From the NCBI GenBank assembly GCA_013001295.1, contig JABDMW010000010.1:1-64000 (forward strand): DNA of 64,000 nucleotides, read 5' to 3'. Made by a program: the position numbers and the translations under genes. The first letter of the stretch is position 1, and every line of letters begins with the position of its first letter. Shown here piece after piece: positions 59,019-64,000 of the stretch. The DNA comes from Hyphomonadaceae bacterium (GTDB lineage: Bacteria; Pseudomonadota; Alphaproteobacteria; Caulobacterales; Maricaulaceae). The notes under the pieces were generated by a model. The model saw only the letters and a list, made by a program, of their open reading frames with translations. It was not told the DNA's origin and ran no database searches.

Positions 59019-60158
59019 ATGGGTTTGGTTCTTAATGAAGATGAAGTCATGTTGCGCGAAAGCGCCGAAGGCTTTTTTGCCGATAAAGCACCGGTAACCG
59101 AATTGCGTAAATTGCGTGATGGAAATGACGAAACCGGGTTTTCGCGTGAGCTCTGGAAAGAAATGGCGGATATGGGTTTTGCCGGTATTCTTGTGCCGGA
59201 AGAACACGGCGGCGTCGATATGGGCTATATGGCGGCCGGACTTGTTGCGGAGCAAATGGGTCGTAATTTAACCGCCTCTCCATTCCTGTCGACAGCCATA
59301 TTGGCGGCGACGGCTTTACGCAATTCCGGCACGCCGGAGCAGCAGGCTGCGTGGCTTCCGAAAATCGCCGCCGGTGATGTCATTATGGCGTTGGCACTTG
59401 ACGAGGGCGGGAAACACAATCCACGAGGCACAACCGTAACCGCCAAGCCATCCGGCAACGGATTTAAAATTTCAGGCCATAAAGCCATGGTTGTTGATGG
59501 CCATGTGGCAGACGCTTTGATCGTTGCAGCCCGTACATCCGGAGAGCCAGGTGATGCGGACGGGATTAGCCTGTTTATCGTCGATCCAAAATCCAAAGGT
59601 GTCGACGTGGAACGCACGATTATGGTCGATAGCCGTAATGCAGCCCGCGTCGATTTTGACGAAGTGGAGGTTGCCGGTGATGCCTTGTTAGGATCGCTTG
59701 ATGAAGGCATGGATGCACTCGGTACTGTTTTAAACGCGGGCCGCGCCGCAGTCGCGGCGGAATTGCTGGGTACGAGCGATCAAGCCTTTCAAATCACGGT
59801 CGATTATCTCAAAGAACGCAAACAATTCGGCAAGATAATTGGCGAATTTCAAGCGCTTCAGCACAGAGCGTCGCACCTGTATTCAGAAATGGAATTGTGC
59901 CGGTCAGCGGTTTTGGCGGCACTAACGGCAATGGACGCGAACGACAAAAACACCAGTCTTTATTGCGCAATGGCCAAAGCCAAACTGGGGTCGGTTGCCA
60001 AACTTGCCGGTGTGGAAGGTGTACAGATGCACGGCGGCGTTGGCATGACGGATGAATACGACATCGGATTATATTTGAAACGTATTCGCGTGGCGCAAGA
60101 ACTATTTGGAGATGCGCACTACCATATGGATCAAATTGCGAGCGCAATGAACTACTAA
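59019..60158 (+). CDS. Acyl-CoA dehydrogenase, probable beta-type subunit (pair 1)
   Basis: A 379-residue acyl-CoA dehydrogenase fold. The alpha-type C-terminal GTSE-Q loop is absent; the equivalent region reads GVGMTDEYDIGLYLKR. The helix that should carry the catalytic Glu reads NAGRAAVAAELLG. It is therefore probably not active alone and forms a complex with the product of the preceding gene. Confidence 0.88.
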   Translation: MGLVLNEDEVMLRESAEGFFADKAPVTELRKLRDGNDETGFSRELWKEMADMGFAGILVPEEHGGVDMGYMAAGLVAEQMGRNLTASPFLSTAILAATALRNSGTPEQQAAWLPKIAAGDVIMALALDEGGKHNPRGTTVTAKPSGNGFKISGHKAMVVDGHVADALIVAARTSGEPGDADGISLFIVDPKSKGVDVERTIMVDSRNAARVDFDEVEVAGDALLGSLDEGMDALGTVLNAGRAAVAAELLGTSDQAFQITVDYLKERKQFGKIIGEFQALQHRASHLYSEMELCRSAVLAALTAMDANDKNTSLYCAMAKAKLGSVAKLAGVEGVQMHGGVGMTDEYDIGLYLKRIRVAQELFGDAHYHMDQIASAMNY

Positions 60159-60176
60159 ATAAAAAAGGAGAGCGAT

Positions 60177-60632
60177 ATGAATATGGTGAAACCGGCAGAT
60201 TTGCCAAATATGGTCGGAACTGAAGTTGGGCTAAGCGACTGGGTTGCTCTCGAACAAGAGCGGATCAATACGTTCGCGGATGTTACCGAAGATCACCAGT
60301 TTATTCATATCAATGAAGAGGCTGCAAAAATGACACCATTTGGCGGAACGATTGCCCATGGCTTTCTCACGCTGTCCATGTTGTCGAAATTCTCTGAGCA
60401 AGCCGGTATCGTATTGGAAGGTGTGAAAATGGGCGTAAACTACGGGTTTGATAAGGTCCGGTTTATCAATCCCGTGCCTTCCGGTTCAAAAGTCCGGGGG
60501 CGCTTTGTGTTGAAAGACGCGGTCGAGAAAAACCCCGGACAGTTCTTGCTGACTTATGGCGTTACAGTCGAGATCGATGGCGTGGATAAGCCGGCACTTG
60601 TCGCGGACTGGATGGGGATGCAAGTCGTTTAA
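60177..60632 (+). CDS. MaoC-family dehydratase (enoyl-CoA hydratase 2 type)
   Basis: A 151-residue hot-dog-fold protein. The hydratase-2 motif is in FADVTEDHQFIHINEE with the catalytic Asp and His, followed by PFGGTIAHGFLTL. It hydrates enoyl-CoA to 3-hydroxyacyl-CoA. GGAGAG lies 6 bp before the ATG. It sits between the two acyl-CoA dehydrogenase pairs, and its stop shares one base with the next start. Confidence 0.9.
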   Translation: MNMVKPADLPNMVGTEVGLSDWVALEQERINTFADVTEDHQFIHINEEAAKMTPFGGTIAHGFLTLSMLSKFSEQAGIVLEGVKMGVNYGFDKVRFINPVPSGSKVRGRFVLKDAVEKNPGQFLLTYGVTVEIDGVDKPALVADWMGMQVV

Positions 60633-61843
60633 TGAGCGACGTTTCTCAAAAAGATCTCGATGAATTTGCACAAGAGGCGGATGCCTGGTTTGCAGAAAAC
60701 ACACCGGGCGAACAAGACTTCATGTTGCCACTTACCTTTATGGAAGTGGGCACAGATCAACAATTCGATTTTTTACGCGATTGGCAGCGCAGTGTTTACG
60801 AAGCGGGCTATCTGGGTGCAGCCTGGCCCAAAGCATATGGCGGCGGCGGGCTAACCCAAGCTCATCAAGATTTAGCAACTGCTGCGATGCGCAAGTATCG
60901 CGGTCCTATCATTCTAAATGCCATTGGGACAGGCTGGACGGGGCCTTTGCTCCTCGATATCGGTACAGAAGAGCATAAAAAGAAGTATTTGAAGGGTATC
61001 CTTTCCGCAGAAGACATTTGGTGTCAGGGCTTCTCAGAGCCGGACAATGGCTCCGATCTTGGCAATGCGCAATTGCGTGCGGTGCGCGACGGCGACGAAT
61101 ATGTGCTCAATGGCAGTAAAATCTGGACCACGAACGGGCATTACGCCAAATATATGATCTTGCTTGCACGCACCAATCCAGACGCCCCTAACAAATATGC
61201 GGGTCTAAGTTTCATGTTATGTCCGATGACTGTTCCTGGCATTGAAACCGTCAAGATCAGGAAACTGACCGGTGAGCATGGCTTCACCCAGACATTCTTC
61301 ACCGACGCACGCATTCCCGCAGACGGGTTGATGGGCAAAGAGGGTGAAGGCTGGAATGTCGCAATGTTGACGCTCCAATACGAACGCAATGCTAAAGGCG
61401 GTCAGGCCGGCGGCTATGTCATAACCGAAACCGATCCATTGGAAATTTTGGATCTCGCTCGAAAGACGAAAAGCGCTGGTAAACCCGTGCTTGATGACCC
61501 TGTCGTGCGCGATCAAATGATGGATTTTATCATTGAGACGCAGGCACTAAATATGGGCCGACAAAGGGCCAAACTGCCGCCGCTCAATCAGGATCGGCCA
61601 ATGGCTCTGCCCCTGATGTCCAAGCTCATGCACACCGAATATGCAAGACGCATCAATGAATTCGCTATCGGGTTACAAGGTGCGAATGGTGCTTATTATA
61701 TCAACGAACCCAATGCGGTCGACGCGGGGTACTGGCACCGATCATATCTCAATGCATTCTCCGCGACTATTGGCGGCGGCACATCACAAATCCAACGTAA
61801 TATCGTTGGCGAGCATGTGCTAGGCCTACCGAAAACGAGATAG
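60632..61843 (+). CDS. Acyl-CoA dehydrogenase, probable alpha-type subunit (pair 2)
   Basis: A 403-residue acyl-CoA dehydrogenase with WCQGFSEPDNGSDLGN, a YER motif in LTLQYERN and the C-terminal loop GGGTSQIQRNIVGEHVL. These are alpha-type features. It is followed after 3 bp by a diverged partner. It is homologous to but distinct from the pair 1 alpha subunit, suggesting a second dehydrogenation step or a different chain length. Confidence 0.9.
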   Translation: MSDVSQKDLDEFAQEADAWFAENTPGEQDFMLPLTFMEVGTDQQFDFLRDWQRSVYEAGYLGAAWPKAYGGGGLTQAHQDLATAAMRKYRGPIILNAIGTGWTGPLLLDIGTEEHKKKYLKGILSAEDIWCQGFSEPDNGSDLGNAQLRAVRDGDEYVLNGSKIWTTNGHYAKYMILLARTNPDAPNKYAGLSFMLCPMTVPGIETVKIRKLTGEHGFTQTFFTDARIPADGLMGKEGEGWNVAMLTLQYERNAKGGQAGGYVITETDPLEILDLARKTKSAGKPVLDDPVVRDQMMDFIIETQALNMGRQRAKLPPLNQDRPMALPLMSKLMHTEYARRINEFAIGLQGANGAYYINEPNAVDAGYWHRSYLNAFSATIGGGTSQIQRNIVGEHVLGLPKTR

Positions 61844-61846
61844 GCC

Positions 61847-62980
61847 ATGACGGATATCACACAAAATTTCGGGCAAATGGGCGTCAGTGAGGAACAGGTT
61901 GACCTCCTTGATGTCGCGACAAATTTCTGCCGTGAAAGATCACCCGTAGATAAAGTTCGTACCCTAATGACTGACGAATTGGGGTTTGACTCTGATATTT
62001 GGAAAGAGATCGGCGATCTCGGTTGGTGTGCCATAGCAATTCCGGAGCAGTATGACGGTGTCGGCCTGAGCATGGCTGAAGTTGTGCCTGTCATGGAACA
62101 AATGGGACGTAATTTGATGGCTGGCCCGTTTATGAGTTCGACGCTTGCGGCGCAAGCTTTACTTGCCGGCGGAACTGAATCCCAAAAATCAGAACTCCTG
62201 CCAAAAATTGCCGCGGGCGCTGTAGCGAGTTTGGCTCTCAATGAAAAGAGCGGTGACTGGAATCTTGAGCATATAGCGGCCAAAGCGACAAAAGATGGTA
62301 ATTTATACAAGCTTACCGGTATGAAAACACTTGTTCAGGACTTACCCAGTGCCGAGTTCGCTCTTGTTAGTGTTCTCATTGAGGGCAAACCCGGATTGGT
62401 AATCGTGAACGTTAGCGATATTTCCGAGGCCGCCATTCGTCGGGAAAACCTGATCGATGAAACCAAGCGGGCATATGAATTCAATTTGGATGGTCTCACC
62501 GTTGCGGCAGACGCCATCCTCGATATGAATAAAGCAACAACCTGTTTTGCGCATATCCATCTCTGTGCAAATCTGTTGAGCGCGGCCGAACTCTGTGGCG
62601 GTACACAGGCCACGATTGACTACACGATTGAATATTTGAACACGCGTAAGCAATTTGGCAAACTGATCGGCAGCTATCAAGCCTTGAAACACACGACGGT
62701 CGATGCAGCCGTTGACTATGAAAAAGCCCGCTCACTTCTGTACAGCGCCGCTTTTAGTTTCAACGAACAGGGCAGGGGCGAAATTGCCACACGTATGGCC
62801 AAAGCCCAAGCCGTTACCGCTATGTCATTTGCGGCAGACCGCGCCATTCAATTTCACGGTGGATTTGGATTTACTTATGATTGCGATGCTCAATTGTATC
62901 GCCGTCGCGCCATATTCAATGCGTCACAATACGGTGATGCGCGCTATCACAAGCGAAAACTCGCCGAATTGTTATTCTAG
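61847..62980 (+). CDS. Acyl-CoA dehydrogenase, probable beta-type subunit (pair 2)
   Basis: A 377-residue dehydrogenase fold lacking the alpha-type motifs: the final region reads FHGGFGFTYDCDAQLYRRR, and no GTSE-Q loop is present. It is the last gene of the operon. It most likely forms a heterotetramer with the preceding product. No terminator is obvious in the 12 bp before the next gene, which is convergent. Confidence 0.87.
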   Translation: MTDITQNFGQMGVSEEQVDLLDVATNFCRERSPVDKVRTLMTDELGFDSDIWKEIGDLGWCAIAIPEQYDGVGLSMAEVVPVMEQMGRNLMAGPFMSSTLAAQALLAGGTESQKSELLPKIAAGAVASLALNEKSGDWNLEHIAAKATKDGNLYKLTGMKTLVQDLPSAEFALVSVLIEGKPGLVIVNVSDISEAAIRRENLIDETKRAYEFNLDGLTVAADAILDMNKATTCFAHIHLCANLLSAAELCGGTQATIDYTIEYLNTRKQFGKLIGSYQALKHTTVDAAVDYEKARSLLYSAAFSFNEQGRGEIATRMAKAQAVTAMSFAADRAIQFHGGFGFTYDCDAQLYRRRAIFNASQYGDARYHKRKLAELLF

Positions 62981-62992
62981 AAAGCGGGCAGC

Positions 62993-63364
62993 CTACAAAA
63001 TCACTAAAGCCTGATCCGAATAGATTTTAATATCATCCGGGAACAAGTAGTAATGGAATCCCATAAGATCGGCAGACGGGAGCGCCGTATTACCGTCAAA
63101 CACACCGCTTTCCAGCATGGTGTTATCCGTCACAAGATGTACAAGTTCTTCCGCAAATCCTTTAAGCACAACCGTGTTGTCCTGATCAGGGACCAGGCTG
63201 TTTAAGTGAAGGACAGTCCCGTCGATATCGCCGATATCCGCTGGAGCGGATTCGGCTTCAAATTGCGGAGCTGACATTTCAAATGGAAAAGCGATGGTCT
63301 CGACGCCGATAATATCAGTGTCGTCTGCATTTTCTGTTTCGTTTTCATTCCCTGGTGTGACCAT
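62993..63364 (-). CDS. Small acidic protein of unknown function
   Basis: A 123-residue, very acidic protein. The first 25 residues are polar (Asn, Glu, Asp), and there is no signal peptide or membrane helix. I do not recognise the family. The C-terminal half (GFHYYLFPDDIKIYSDQALVIL) looks folded. It is convergent with the dehydrogenase operon and lies 79 bp after the OmpA-like gene on the same strand. Confidence 0.5.
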   Translation of the reverse strand: MVTPGNENETENADDTDIIGVETIAFPFEMSAPQFEAESAPADIGDIDGTVLHLNSLVPDQDNTVVLKGFAEELVHLVTDNTMLESGVFDGNTALPSADLMGFHYYLFPDDIKIYSDQALVIL

Positions 63365-63443
63365 GTCACAATCTCTCTGTCATTTTGAACGTTTGCGGTT
63401 TGTTGTTTTTATCCGGCAAACGCTTGAGTGGTTTTTGCGAAGC

Positions 63444-64000
63444 CTAGCCCTGGCTCGCCAATAAGTTAGACGAACAATCACAATTATTTACGGATCTCTC
63501 GTCGACGATTCCCTTTTTCGTGTACCCAAGTGCGATACCGCATTGGACTTTTGTATACCCAGCCAGATTATAGCCCGGGCCTGTAGTCCCTTGAACAGCA
63601 GGATCATTATATTTTGCGGCGGCCGCGTTCATACGCGACTCAAGTTCGCCGCCAAGTGCTTTAATGTCTGCAGTGGCAAGGGTGGTACGCGAACGACCGT
63701 CACAAACTGGCGTAGTGTCCTCCGTATAGGTCCGCACCGGAGTTGGGACAACGGGCGGTGGAGGTGGTGGCGGGGCTGCTACCAGTTGCACTAAACCTGT
63801 AACCGAAGTGGTCACGCGTCTGTTCAGGCGTTCGCGTTCTGTTGTAGAGACGGCCAAATCGTATTCACCACGACTGACAACGCTCTGCATTTGGGCGGGG
63901 CTTACACCATTATCGAACAAAAACTGTTGAACAGCATTTGCACGGCGCATAGCCAAATCATCATTGTATTCATTGGTTCCGACTGCGTCAGTATGACCGG
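63444..64000 (-). CDS. OmpA-family protein (N-terminal part outside window)
   Basis: The frame is open to the end of the window, so the N-terminal part is missing. The visible start GHTDAVGTNEYNDDLAMRRA is the peptidoglycan-binding OmpA motif. After it come a proline stretch (APPPPPPPVV) and a C-terminal region of about 110 residues with four Cys, which is unusual for OmpA proteins. It would tether the outer membrane to the wall. The extra C-terminal domain is not recognised. Confidence 0.85.
   Translation of the reverse strand, partial: GHTDAVGTNEYNDDLAMRRANAVQQFLFDNGVSPAQMQSVVSRGEYDLAVSTTERERLNRRVTTSVTGLVQLVAAPPPPPPPVVPTPVRTYTEDTTPVCDGRSRTTLATADIKALGGELESRMNAAAAKYNDPAVQGTTGPGYNLAGYTKVQCGIALGYTKKGIVDERSVNNCDCSSNLLASQG

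Overview
This 64 kb window comes from a bacterial chromosome of moderate GC content. It most likely belongs to a marine, alga-associated alphaproteobacterium, possibly of the Hyphomonadaceae/Maricaulales type. That placement is inferred from gene content, not from an rRNA. The supporting content is a FixL-FixJ-FixK oxygen-sensing cascade next to a cbb3 oxidase operon in the order ccoNOQP-GHIS, a CC0125/CC1285-type lipoprotein, a DUF1244 protein and an alginate catabolic operon. No rRNA, tRNA, CRISPR array, insertion sequence or phage gene was recognised.

Region 1 (1-9.4 kb) is an alginate utilisation operon on the + strand. It holds the C-terminal part of a PL6 alginate lyase, a PL17 oligoalginate lyase lipoprotein, an MFS sugar-acid transporter, two different candidate reductases for 4-deoxy-L-erythro-5-hexoseulose uronate (DEH), KDPG aldolase and KDG kinase. 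A convergent GAPDH gene follows, preceded by a 22-bp-periodic tandem array of GntR/FadR-type operators. Together these genes take alginate to pyruvate and glyceraldehyde-3-phosphate and onward.

Region 2 (9.4-30 kb) is a low-oxygen block. On the - strand lie a crotonase without catalytic glutamates, an operon of two tandem-domain universal stress proteins with a small protein and a CPA2 antiporter, an Hsp20 gene and the complete ccoNOQPGHIS operon. On the + strand lie a degenerate receiver protein, fixL, fixJ, and fixK followed by a lipoprotein gene and nnrD. Then come an SDR plus site-2 protease pair (-) and a stand-alone PolX-like N-terminal domain protein (+). Five FNR/FixK boxes of the form TTGAC-N4-(A/G)TCA(A/g) sit in front of these units, so the block reads as a local FixK regulon.

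Region 3 (30-46.4 kb) holds an alpha-2-macroglobulin-like protein with penicillin-binding protein 1C, followed by a duplicated DsbA/HCCA-isomerase protein and an MBL-fold hydrolase (all -). A DUF885 metallopeptidase lipoprotein and a sodium:solute symporter follow on the + strand. Glycerol kinase and an M15-like gene broken by one in-frame stop are on the - strand.

Region 4 (46.4-55.7 kb) holds DUF4282, DUF2207 and LemA membrane proteins (-). On the + strand are a membrane histidine kinase, katG with a near-consensus OxyR site, an MFS exporter, a DUF1244 protein, a BigR/SqrR-type persulfide-sensor repressor and a TerB-like protein.

Region 5 (55.7-64 kb) is an acyl-CoA catabolic operon: thiolase, HSD17B4-like SDR, two acyl-CoA dehydrogenase pairs and a MaoC hydratase. 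It sits behind a perfect 19-bp operator. A hypothetical protein and an OmpA-family protein cut off by the window end follow on the - strand.
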